Shown here in pieces: positions 1 to 6,891 of a stretch of DNA of 7,622 nt. The notes below the pieces were generated by a model. It was not told the origin of the DNA, searched no databases, and saw only the letters and a program-made list of their open reading frames with translations. Source of the DNA: Acidobacteriota bacterium (GTDB lineage: Bacteria > Acidobacteriota > Terriglobia > Terriglobales > Acidobacteriaceae); contig JAJZFR010000402.1 of assembly GCA_021805265.1 (NCBI GenBank), positions 1 to 7,622 of the forward strand, read 5' to 3'. The first letter of the stretch is position 1. Each line of letters starts with the position of its first letter. Both the position numbers and the translations under genes were made by a program.

Positions 1-73
1 ATTTCCAGGCCTCAACGCGACCACTTCAGCAAGTCCATCGCGCGGCGAAGCTCTTCGCCTGCAAGCGCGGAGG

Positions 74-1834
74 ATGTTCCTCGGCTGCATTCTGGCCTCT
101 CTGGCTTCTTCGATTCCCGCGCTCGCAACCGGCACACAGCCCACCAGGGCCAGCACAGAAGCAGGCGCGCAAACCTCCGCCCAGTATCTCGGCTCCGCTG
201 CCTGCTCTCGCTGTCACCTGGCCATCGCTGGCAACTTCGCCAAAGCCAGCATGGGCCACTCACTCACTGAAGTCACGCCCGAGTACCTCAAGACCCTGCC
301 GCTGCCCGCCACCTACACCGACCCCAACACAAAGCACTCCTACAGCGTCTACACCCAGGATGGAAAGCTCTACCAATCCGAATTCCAGACCGCAACCGAC
401 GGCCCGAATACCGGGAATGACATCTTCCGCAACACTCACCAGATTCGCTGGATCATCGGTACCGGCGAAAACGGCCTCGGCGGGCTGCTCACGCGCGGCG
501 GCTATCTCTTTCAGGCTCCGCTCTCCTACTACACCCATGCCGCACAGTGGAATCTTTCGCCCGGCTATGAACACGGCGATTACGGCTTCAACCGCATCAT
601 CCTTCCCGGCTGCATCTCCTGTCACAGCGGGCGGCCCCAACCTATCGCGGGCTTTGCCGGAAAGTACGCCGCGCAGCCCTTTACCCACGCCTCGGTTGGC
701 TGCGAAAACTGCCACGGCCCCGGCTCGACGCACGTGAGCGCCATGCGTCAGGGCGAAGAGGTCGCAGGCACCGACTCGACCATCGTCAACCCGGCGCGGC
801 TTTCGCCCCGGCTCTCCGACGAAATCTGCCTCAACTGCCACGAGATCGGCGATGCCCGCATCCTTCAGCCCGGAAAAACCTATCAGGATATTCGCCCCGG
901 CCAGCCGCTCGACAGGGTCGTCGCCATCTTCAACGCCGCGCCGACGCCCGACAATCCTCCCCAGGACGATCACCTCGAGCATTATTACTCGATGACCCTG
1001 AGCAAGTGTTATCGCGCCAGCAAGCTCAAACCCGCCGCGCAACAGATGCGCTGCATCACCTGTCACGATCCCCACGTCGAGCCGACCCGCGCTCAAGCCC
1101 CCGCATACTTCAACGCAAAATGCCTCACCTGCCACACCACCGCAAGTTGCACCGCGCCCGCCCCAGCGCGCAAGCTGGCCGCAGACAACTGCATCGGCTG
1201 CCACATGCCGCGCCGTGACATTGTCACAATCTCCCACTCGTCAGTCACCAACCACCGTATCCTCGCCCGACCCGACGAACCGTTTCCCGCCGCCACTTTT
1301 CAACAGGCCACGCCGCTCATGCCCGATCTCATTCACCTCGATCCGGGCGGGCAAGGTGCCGACCAGCCCACCGCACTCACCCGCATGTTGGCCTACCGCG
1401 CCATGACGAACAAAAAGCCCGATGTCGCCAGCTATCACTCGGGCTGGCTCCAGGCGCTAGTCGAGCTGGAAACCACGCAGCCCGAAAACGCTCTCGTCCA
1501 GGCCAACCTCGGTCACCGCGAACTGCTCCTGCACAACTACGCCGCCTCCATCGATCACCTCCAGCACGCATTGCAGCTTGATCCTCAGCAGCCCGAGGCG
1601 CTGGTCGATCTCTCCGAGGCGCAATATCAATCCGGCCAGATCGAGCCTGCCATCGTCTCCGCCCAACGCGCCGTCGCGCTCGACCCCTACGTCGCACCAC
1701 TCCAGAAGACCCTCATCTCACGCCTCGTCGATGGAAAACACTACCCCGACGCCGAGGCAGCCATCAAAAAGTATCTGGAAGAGTTTCCCGAGGATGACTT
1801 CATGCGGCGCATGCTCGCCATGATCGAGCAGTAA
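74..1834 (+). CDS. Exported seven-haem c-type cytochrome with C-terminal TPR repeats (paralog 1; start uncertain)
   Basis: Probable periplasmic or surface electron-transfer protein; donor, acceptor and substrate are unknown. Seven CXXCH haem sites are visible at residues 44 (CSRCH), 180 (CISCH), 210 (CENCH), 252 (CLNCH), 327 (CITCH), 350 (CLTCH) and 373 (CIGCH), a layout like the cytochrome c554-type multihaem families. Further conserved histidines, as in ISHSSVTNHRI (387-396), could be distal haem ligands. Residues about 471-575 form three TPR units, two ending in the typical LDP. The N-terminus is a hydrophobic signal-like stretch ending near ALA (16-18). Two further cysteines, C312 and C359, are not in haem motifs. 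The start is doubtful: the frame is open to the left edge of the window, the GGAGG before the ATG touches it, and no basic residue precedes the hydrophobic stretch unless upstream codons (ending Arg-Arg) are included. The true start may therefore lie outside the window. A paralog follows on the same strand. Confidence 0.88.
   Translation: MFLGCILASLASSIPALATGTQPTRASTEAGAQTSAQYLGSAACSRCHLAIAGNFAKASMGHSLTEVTPEYLKTLPLPATYTDPNTKHSYSVYTQDGKLYQSEFQTATDGPNTGNDIFRNTHQIRWIIGTGENGLGGLLTRGGYLFQAPLSYYTHAAQWNLSPGYEHGDYGFNRIILPGCISCHSGRPQPIAGFAGKYAAQPFTHASVGCENCHGPGSTHVSAMRQGEEVAGTDSTIVNPARLSPRLSDEICLNCHEIGDARILQPGKTYQDIRPGQPLDRVVAIFNAAPTPDNPPQDDHLEHYYSMTLSKCYRASKLKPAAQQMRCITCHDPHVEPTRAQAPAYFNAKCLTCHTTASCTAPAPARKLAADNCIGCHMPRRDIVTISHSSVTNHRILARPDEPFPAATFQQATPLMPDLIHLDPGGQGADQPTALTRMLAYRAMTNKKPDVASYHSGWLQALVELETTQPENALVQANLGHRELLLHNYAASIDHLQHALQLDPQQPEALVDLSEAQYQSGQIEPAIVSAQRAVALDPYVAPLQKTLISRLVDGKHYPDAEAAIKKYLEEFPEDDFMRRMLAMIEQ
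698..726 (+). repeat. Direct repeat copy A1 (haem-3 coding tract)
   Basis: A 29-bp stretch identical to 2699-2727 in the second cytochrome gene. It encodes the GCENCHGPGS region around the third haem site. It reflects recent duplication or gene conversion between the paralogs, or strong constraint on both protein and codons. Confidence 0.85.
1100..1123 (+). repeat. Direct repeat copy B1 (before haem 6)
   Basis: A 24-bp stretch identical to 3104-3127, encoding PAYFNAKC just ahead of and into the sixth haem motif. Same spacing logic as the haem-3 repeat. Confidence 0.85.
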
Positions 1835-1880
1835 CTCCCGCTCGCCTTCCTTGCGGCAGATACCGCGCTTTCCTACTGTT

Positions 1881-1909
1881 TTGTAACGCCAGTTACACTT
1901 CTTTACAAG
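1881..1909 (+). promoter_or_regulatory. Candidate promoter with overlapping palindromic operator, upstream of cytochrome paralog 2
   Basis: TTGTAA (1881-1886) and TACAAG (1904-1909) are separated by exactly 17 bases and each match 4 of 6 consensus positions of a sigma-70-type -35 and -10. A perfect palindrome, TGTAAC-gcca-GTTACA (1882-1897), covers the -35 and spacer, where a repressor would be expected to bind; the geometry would suit a TetR-family or similar dimeric regulator. Transcription would begin near 1916, about 45 bases before the ATG. The palindrome is seen directly; promoter and operator function are inferred. Confidence 0.38.
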
Positions 1910-1913
1910 ACAA

Positions 1914-1928
1914 TCCGCTGGAAGCGGA
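1914..1928 (+). repeat. Short inverted repeat in the leader of cytochrome paralog 2
   Basis: TCCGCT-GGA-AGCGGA forms a perfect 6-bp stem with a 3-base loop, 32 bases before the ATG. No T-run follows, so it is a poor terminator for the upstream gene. It could be a leader hairpin or a protein-binding site, or chance. Confidence 0.35.
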
Positions 1929-1960
1929 AACTAACTTCTGTTTTCGCTCGTCAGCGCACT

Positions 1961-3850
1961 ATGACAATTCGATGGCTTCATGGGTGCTCACCCAATGAAC
2001 CTGTAGCCCGCTGTGGGCTTGGAGCCACCATAGTCATCCTGGCAGCCCTGCTGCCAGGAGTGATCTATGCTGCGCGCGCATCCGCCGAGGTTGACCATTC
2101 GCCTCGAGCGGATCCCGCGGCGTCACGCGCCAGCCCCGGCAATGCGGACAAACCGGACCACTCAACCGCAGTTCACACTACGTCCGCCAGCGCCGCTTAC
2201 GTCGGCTCCACGGCCTGTTCCTCCTGTCACTCCGCAATCTATCGCAAGTTCACCCAAACCAGCATGGGCCGCTCCATGTCGCCCGCGACAGAGGACGCTC
2301 TGCGCGGCATTCCCCTTCCCGCCGCGCTCGACAACGCCGCGCTCCACCGTCACTATGAAGTCGCCTGGCGGGACGGCAAGCTATACCAGTCCGAGGCGGG
2401 AACCGACGCCGAAGGCCGACAGCTCTTCCGCAACACTCAGCCCATCCAGTGGATCATCGGTGCCAACGCCAACGGCTTCGGCGGCCTCGTCGCCCGTGAC
2501 GGCTACCTGCTCGAAGCGCCGCTTTCCTACTATCCGCGCACCACAAGCTGGGACCTCTCCCCCGGCTATCAGCGCGGCGATTACGGCTTCAGCCGCGTCA
2601 TCGCCCCCGGCTGCATCTTCTGCCACAGCGGCAGGCCGCAGCCCGTCACCGGCTCGCTCGGGAAATATCGCCAGCCCGCCTTCGAGCAGCTATCCATCGG
2701 CTGCGAAAACTGCCACGGCCCCGGCTCAGCCCACGTTGACGCCATGAATCGCGGCGAGGCCCACCCACCAGGCAAGGACCCCACCATCGTCAACCCCGAG
2801 CGCCTGACTTCGAGCCGCTCCGACGACATCTGCATGTCCTGCCACCAGACCGGAGACGCACGCGCCTTCGAGCCTGGCAAAACCTATCTCGACTTTCGCC
2901 CTGGGCAGCCTCTGAGCCGCGTCATGGCCATCCTCATGGTCCCGCCCACGCCCGATCATCCACCCACCCGTGACCACGTCCAGCACTACTACTCGATGAT
3001 TATGAGCAAGTGCTACCGCGCCACTCTGACAAAGCCCGCCGGCGAACAGATGCGCTGCACCACCTGCCACGATCCCCACATCCAGCCAACCCGCGCCGAG
3101 GCACCCGCATACTTCAACGCAAAATGCATGACCTGCCATGCCGGCACAGACTGCCGCGCAGCACCCTCAGCGCGACGCGACGCCGCCGACAACTGCATCG
3201 GCTGCCATATGCCCAGGCGCGATGACCTCGCGCTCTCCCACAGCGCGCTCACCAACCATCGCATCGTCACCCGCCCCGACGAGCCATTTCCATCGGAAGC
3301 ATTTCAGCAGACCACTGCCGCTCTGCCTGATCTCGTCTATCTGGATCGCTCGACCGACGGCCCACAGAAGCCCTCCGACCTCGCGCTGCTTGAAGCCTAC
3401 AGCCAGCTCCAGCCTCAGCAATACAGCGACAGCTATCGCAGTCTCCTCGCGCGCCTGGTGCTCACCCTCCCCGACAACGCCGAGGTTCAGGCCCAGGCCG
3501 GTCATCAGGACCTTGTCGCGGGCAACCAGAGCACGGCGCTCGATCACCTCCGGCGCGCGCTGCAGCTTGACCCCGACAGCAGCCAGATCGATTCCGCAGC
3601 GAAGGCTCGCATCTACGCCGACCTGTCACAGATTCGCGACGAGCAGGGCGATAAAACAGGGGCCGTAGAACTGGCACAGCGCGCCCAGGCGCTCGACCCC
3701 TTCAACGCCAACCTGCGCAAAACCCTCGTCCTGCGCCTGATCGACGCCCGCCAGTACGACGTGGCAACCGCGACCATGAAGCAGTTTGTCCAGCAGTTCC
3801 CCGAGGATGACTTCATGCGACACATGCTCGAGATCGCCGAGCAGCCATAA
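1961..3850 (+). CDS. Exported seven-haem c-type cytochrome with C-terminal TPR repeats (paralog 2)
   Basis: Second copy of the same protein type, 629 residues. Haem sites lie at 86 (CSSCH), 218 (CIFCH), 248 (CENCH), 291 (CMSCH), 366 (CTTCH), 389 (CMTCH) and 412 (CIGCH); gaps between sites match the upstream paralog within a few residues (30, 42/43, 75, 23, 23). A signal peptide is visible: Arg-17, hydrophobic core 19-35, likely cleavage near AARA (37-40). About 45 Ala/Ser/Pro-rich residues then link to the first haem, longer than in paralog 1. TPR-like helix pairs span about 506-620, with the middle repeat lengthened against paralog 1. The ATG was chosen because it gives the signal peptide and no other ATG in frame precedes the haem domain; no good Shine-Dalgarno is visible. 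Role: periplasmic or surface electron transfer, partner unknown. The stop lies one base from the stop of convergent queD. Confidence 0.92.
   Translation: MTIRWLHGCSPNEPVARCGLGATIVILAALLPGVIYAARASAEVDHSPRADPAASRASPGNADKPDHSTAVHTTSASAAYVGSTACSSCHSAIYRKFTQTSMGRSMSPATEDALRGIPLPAALDNAALHRHYEVAWRDGKLYQSEAGTDAEGRQLFRNTQPIQWIIGANANGFGGLVARDGYLLEAPLSYYPRTTSWDLSPGYQRGDYGFSRVIAPGCIFCHSGRPQPVTGSLGKYRQPAFEQLSIGCENCHGPGSAHVDAMNRGEAHPPGKDPTIVNPERLTSSRSDDICMSCHQTGDARAFEPGKTYLDFRPGQPLSRVMAILMVPPTPDHPPTRDHVQHYYSMIMSKCYRATLTKPAGEQMRCTTCHDPHIQPTRAEAPAYFNAKCMTCHAGTDCRAAPSARRDAADNCIGCHMPRRDDLALSHSALTNHRIVTRPDEPFPSEAFQQTTAALPDLVYLDRSTDGPQKPSDLALLEAYSQLQPQQYSDSYRSLLARLVLTLPDNAEVQAQAGHQDLVAGNQSTALDHLRRALQLDPDSSQIDSAAKARIYADLSQIRDEQGDKTGAVELAQRAQALDPFNANLRKTLVLRLIDARQYDVATATMKQFVQQFPEDDFMRHMLEIAEQP
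2699..2727 (+). repeat. Direct repeat copy A2 (haem-3 coding tract)
   Basis: Exact 29-bp match to 698-726. The two copies lie about 2.0 kb apart in direct orientation, so recombination between them would fuse the two cytochrome genes in frame. Confidence 0.85.
3104..3127 (+). repeat. Direct repeat copy B2 (before haem 6)
   Basis: Exact 24-bp match to 1100-1123 in the upstream cytochrome gene, in frame in both. Confidence 0.85.
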
Positions 3851-3851
3851 C

Positions 3852-4229
3852 TCACTCGTAGTAAGTCGCCGTCGTCGTGTCCGTCTCCCAGATCGTGCAG
3901 TCTTTCACCCGCACCCGCCCTGCGGTCATCTCCGCCAGTTGCTGGTTGGTCTGCTCATAGAAGTACCGCGCGATATTCTCCGCCGACGGATTGATCTCGG
4001 TGAAAGGCTCCAGTTCGTTCAGCATCTGGTGATCGATCCTGTCCACCACCGGACGCATCACCTGCTTGAGCAGCTTGAAGTCCAACAGCAGGCCCGCATG
4101 GTCCAGCTCCCGGCCAGCCAGCGTCACCCGCACCTTGTAGTTATGCCCATGCGGGTTTTCACACTTTCCGCGATAGTTCCTCAGATAGTGTCCGGACGAG
4201 AATCCTGTTTCCACGGTAACTTCGTACAT
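3852..4229 (-). CDS. queD: QueD-type 6-carboxy-5,6,7,8-tetrahydropterin synthase / 6-pyruvoyl-tetrahydropterin synthase family
   Basis: Cytosolic enzyme, 125 residues, the usual length for bacterial QueD. In queuosine and 7-deazaguanine synthesis QueD converts 7,8-dihydroneopterin triphosphate to 6-carboxy-tetrahydropterin. Visible family features: zinc-ligand histidines H14 (SSGHYL), H27 and H29 (PHGH); the catalytic cysteine C23 in the CxxxHGH motif; LLLDF (47-51); D66-H67 in the DHQMLNE motif; NPSAENIA (80-87); and E115 in WETDT near the C-terminus, at the place of the pterin-anchoring glutamate. The ATG gives a standard N-terminus (MYEVTVETGFSSGH); only a weak GGA precedes it. It is the last of three minus-strand genes, 57 bases after the small membrane protein. 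No queC, queE or queF is in the window, so a PTPS-like role in another pterin pathway cannot be excluded. Confidence 0.9.
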   Translation of the reverse strand: MYEVTVETGFSSGHYLRNYRGKCENPHGHNYKVRVTLAGRELDHAGLLLDFKLLKQVMRPVVDRIDHQMLNELEPFTEINPSAENIARYFYEQTNQQLAEMTAGRVRVKDCTIWETDTTTATYYE

Positions 4230-4286
4230 AATTCCGATTGCTTTCTGTTTTCTGTGTTGCAGCCCCGGAGTGAGTGAATAAACTCG

Positions 4287-4544
4287 TCAGCGTTTCCGGC
4301 GCCGGTTGCGTTCCGCGATGCGACGCTCTTCCGAGCGACGATCAACCTGTTCAAACAGATGACTCATGACCCCGATCAGCGCCGACCCGAGCGCGCCAAC
4401 TACCAGCAACAGCGCCAGCGTCTTCCACAACGACCCATTCGCCGGCAGCTCCGGCTGAAAGCTCGAAGGCACGAAGGTCATTCCGAGCGAGATCAACGAG
4501 AGCAGCCCAAACGTTGCGGCGAGTGCGTAGAAGTTGCGAGACAT
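4287..4544 (-). CDS. Small two-helix membrane protein, function unknown
   Basis: I do not recognise this 85-residue protein. Two hydrophobic segments are clear: about 6-25 and 43-63, joined by a Pro/Ser/Asn-containing loop. The C-terminal tail (68-85) is strongly charged, with a run of arginines and a lysine (RNRRRKR at the end). The basic tail predicts that the C-terminus, and hence also the N-terminus, faces the cytoplasm. The start is supported by an AAGAGGG Shine-Dalgarno-like sequence 8 bases upstream. It lies between the ABC-F gene (94 bases upstream) and queD (57 bases downstream) on the same strand, so cotranscription is likely but not shown. There are no catalytic motifs and no cysteines. 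Confidence 0.72.
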   Translation of the reverse strand: MSRNFYALAATFGLLSLISLGMTFVPSSFQPELPANGSLWKTLALLLVVGALGSALIGVMSHLFEQVDRRSEERRIAERNRRRKR

Positions 4545-4552
4545 CTGAGAAA

Positions 4553-4559
4553 CCCTCTT
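4553..4559 (-). promoter_or_regulatory. Ribosome binding site of the small membrane protein gene
   Basis: Read on the minus strand this is AAGAGGG, 8 bases before the ATG at 4544. It is the clearest Shine-Dalgarno in the window and supports this short ORF as a real gene. Confidence 0.6.
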
Positions 4560-4638
4560 ACAATTCTACCCGCGCGTCCGTCCTTCCGGCTTCCAGGGCC
4601 GAAAAGCTGCTTTTGCCGCCTCGCACAATGTTTTCAAC

Positions 4639-6636
4639 TTACTCCGCCTCCGCCTGATCCTCCAGCGTCATCATCAGCTCTTCCCACTCCCCGGTCGCGT
4701 CCGCCAACTGCTTGCGAAGCTCATCGAGCAGCCGTGTAAGCCGTTCCGTCTCCTGCGCCGAAACGTAGTTCCCCAACTGCTCCTCTGTCAAAGCGATTGC
4801 CGCCTCCAGCCGCGGCACCTCTTCTTCCAGATGCGCCGCGCGCTGCTCCATCTGTTTCTGCTTCAGCGGATTGAGGCGCCTGGCTCCGCTCCTCGCCGCA
4901 ATCTCTACGCCAGTCGCCGCGACAGAAGTACTTTTCCCGCCAGCCGAACCCGTCGCGGACGGCACGGGGGATTTCCGCGCGGTTGCCAGATCGCCACCCG
5001 CCCCGGCGCTCGTCGCAGCCGCCTCCCGGTCGCGCGCGTAATCGGCAAAACCGCCCGGATACACCGTCAATTCGCCATCCACAATCTCGAAGACTTTCGT
5101 CGCCAGACGATCCAGAAAATATCGATCATGCGAGACGAAAATCACCGTTCCGGAAAAATTTTCAATGGCTTCGAGCAGCACGTCCTTCGCGCGCATGTCC
5201 AGATGATTGGTCGGCTCGTCCAGAAGCAGAAAATTCGACGGCGATACCAGTATCCGCGCCAGCGCAAAGCGATTCCGCTCACCGCCGGAAAGCACACCCA
5301 GCGGTTTGAACACATCTTCACCGGAAAACAGAAAACATCCCAGCAGCGAGCGCAACTCCACCTCCGGCACACGGATCGCCGCCCGGCTGATCTCATCGAG
5401 CATGCGCGCCGCAGGATCGAGCACCTTGTACTGGTCCTGGGCAAAGTATTCCGCCACCACATTGTGCCCCAGCTTCACCGCGCCCGCGCCCGCGCTCGGC
5501 GTCTCCACGCCGGTCAGCAGCCGAATCAGCGTCGATTTCCCCGCGCCGTTCTGGCCCACCAGCGCCACACGGTCGCCGCGCTCGATGGTAAAGTTGACCC
5601 CGCGCAGGACACACTTTTCCCCGTAGCTCTTCGCCAGATGTTCCGCTGCCGCCACCACGCGTCCCGAGGGCGGCGGCTGGGGAAAACGGAAGTGAATCAC
5701 CGGCTCTTCTTCGGGAATCTCGATCCGCTCGATCTTCTCCAATTCTTTGATCCGGCTCTGCACCTGTTTGGCCTTCGTCGCCTGCGCGCGGAAGCGGTTG
5801 ATAAACGCCTCCAGGTGCTCGATCTGCTCGCGCTGATTCCGGTACGCGGCCAGCAACTGCGCCTTCCGCTCCGCCTTCGCGCTCAAATACTTCGTGTAGT
5901 TGCCCGCGTAGATATGCAGCCGCTTGTTCCACAACTCCACCGTGCGATCCACCGTCACGTCCAGAAAATACCGGTCATGCGAGATCAGAATGTAGCCGAA
6001 CGGATAGCCCCGCAGATAGGTTTCCAGCCAGTTACGCGTCTCCAGGTCAAGATGGTTCGTCGGCTCGTCCAGCAACAGCAGGTTGGGCCGCGCAAGCAGC
6101 AATTTCGCCAGCGCAATCCGCATCTGCCATCCGCCGCTGAACTCATCCGTCCGCCGCGTCCAATCCGTCTTGTCGAACCCCAGCCCGGTCAGCACGCCCC
6201 CGACCTGCGCGTCCAGCGCATAGCCATCGAGCGCCTGGAACCGGCTTTGCAACATCGAGAATCGTTCCCCCGCAGCCCGATACTCCGCGCCCTCGTGATC
6301 GAGCGTCGCCAGCGCCGTCGCCAGCCCGTCCAACTCGGCCTCCATCGTCCGCAACTCATCGAAGACTGACAGACACTCGTCAAAGACCGACCGACCGCTC
6401 AGCCGCAGCCCCTCCTGTGGCAGGTAGCCGATCGACATCCCGCGTGTGCGCTGCAACTGCCCATCATCCAGCGGACCCACCGACTCATCGCCCGCCAGCA
6501 GCTTCATCAGCGTCGATTTTCCCGCGCCGTTGCCGCCCACCAGCGCCGTCCGCTCGCGCGGCGTAATCAGCCAGTTCGCGTCCTGAAACAGTATCCGCGG
6601 ACCAAACCGCTTGCCCGCATTTTGTAAGGAAAGCAT
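4639..6636 (-). CDS. ABC-F family ATPase (ribosome-associated type, two ABC domains plus C-terminal coiled coil)
   Basis: A cytosolic protein of 665 residues with two fused ATP-binding cassettes and no membrane segments, which defines the ABC-F family; members bind the ribosomal E site and act on stalled ribosomes or give antibiotic resistance. Domain 1: Walker A GGNGAGKST (34-42), signature FSGGWQ (166-171), Walker B LLLLDEPTNHLD (186-197), H-loop ISHDRYFLD. A basic helical linker (about 253-305) stands where the P-site-tRNA-interacting arm lies. Domain 2: Walker A GQNGAGKST (361-369), LSGGE (449-453), LLLDEPTNHLD (469-480), VSHDRYFLD. An Ala/Gly/Ser-rich stretch (about 537-587) leads to a Glu/Leu-rich coiled coil (590-661), as in the YdiF/Uup/YheS-like groups. 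I chose the ATG giving MLSLQNAGKRFG, the normal family N-terminus; an upstream in-frame ATG at 6747 would add 37 atypical residues. First gene of the minus-strand cluster. Subfamily, and resistance versus housekeeping role, cannot be settled here. Confidence 0.95.
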   Translation of the reverse strand: MLSLQNAGKRFGPRILFQDANWLITPRERTALVGGNGAGKSTLMKLLAGDESVGPLDDGQLQRTRGMSIGYLPQEGLRLSGRSVFDECLSVFDELRTMEAELDGLATALATLDHEGAEYRAAGERFSMLQSRFQALDGYALDAQVGGVLTGLGFDKTDWTRRTDEFSGGWQMRIALAKLLLARPNLLLLDEPTNHLDLETRNWLETYLRGYPFGYILISHDRYFLDVTVDRTVELWNKRLHIYAGNYTKYLSAKAERKAQLLAAYRNQREQIEHLEAFINRFRAQATKAKQVQSRIKELEKIERIEIPEEEPVIHFRFPQPPPSGRVVAAAEHLAKSYGEKCVLRGVNFTIERGDRVALVGQNGAGKSTLIRLLTGVETPSAGAGAVKLGHNVVAEYFAQDQYKVLDPAARMLDEISRAAIRVPEVELRSLLGCFLFSGEDVFKPLGVLSGGERNRFALARILVSPSNFLLLDEPTNHLDMRAKDVLLEAIENFSGTVIFVSHDRYFLDRLATKVFEIVDGELTVYPGGFADYARDREAAATSAGAGGDLATARKSPVPSATGSAGGKSTSVAATGVEIAARSGARRLNPLKQKQMEQRAAHLEEEVPRLEAAIALTEEQLGNYVSAQETERLTRLLDELRKQLADATGEWEELMMTLEDQAEAE

Positions 6637-6669
6637 ATTCTTCCAGCCTATCGCCTCCAGCCAGGAAAC

Positions 6670-6683
6670 GCGGCCCCGGCCGC
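6670..6683 (-). repeat. GC-rich inverted repeat in the ABC-F leader
   Basis: GCGGCC and GGCCGC arms face each other about 34 bases upstream of the chosen ABC-F start. On the minus strand it can form a 5-bp stem with a 4-base loop, followed by GTTTCC. It could be a leader hairpin; if translation instead starts at 6747 it is only coding sequence. Confidence 0.25.
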
Positions 6684-6865
6684 TCACGCAATCGCTGGAG
6701 AATTGATCGCCCAGCCGCATTTGCTTTTGCCTTGCATTCACACCCAAAGGTGCGCTGGTCTCAGATACTGAAAGCAGCCTCCGTTCCTATGCATCGCAAA
6801 ATTGGCGGCTCGTGCTGAGATTCCACGGAACTGCCGGACAAAGCGTGGAGTATCGCTGTTTGCTT

Positions 6866-6871
6866 TATGAT
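6866..6871 (+). promoter_or_regulatory. Possible -10 box of the tRNA-Leu promoter
   Basis: TATGAT matches 5 of 6 bases of the -10 consensus and lies 20 bases before the tRNA 5' end, a normal distance for a short tRNA leader. No good -35 is visible 16-18 bases upstream, so the call is weak. Confidence 0.3.
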
Positions 6872-6891
6872 GGGGCTGTGGCCAATTTCCT

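Larger units (their letters stand above)
6637..6891. other. Divergent intergenic region between the ABC-F gene and tRNA-Leu
   Basis: These 255 bases separate the minus-strand ABC-F gene from the plus-strand tRNA gene. They must carry promoters for both. Apart from the inverted repeat at 6670-6683 and a possible tRNA -10 at 6866-6871 I see no clear elements; no convincing minus-strand -35/-10 pair was found. Confidence 0.5.

Noticed and set aside
86..88. Cysteine 5 of the first cytochrome as a lipoprotein lipobox
   Set aside because: FLGC at the very N-terminus has no signal sequence before it; even with upstream codons the preceding residues are Arg-rich, not hydrophobic.
260..1237. 325-codon minus-strand frame
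   Set aside because: Antisense shadow of the first cytochrome gene, Gly/Val/Ala-rich, with no motif; all seven haem motifs are on the plus strand.
4602..4614. AAAAGC-T-GCTTTT inverted repeat between the ABC-F and membrane protein genes
   Set aside because: The loop would be too small, the stem is mostly A-T and no T-run follows on the minus strand, so it does not make a credible terminator.
4831..6369. 512-codon plus-strand frame
   Set aside because: It lies wholly inside the well-supported ABC-F gene on the other strand, is extremely Arg/Gln-rich and shows no domain pattern; it is a shadow of the GC-rich codon use.
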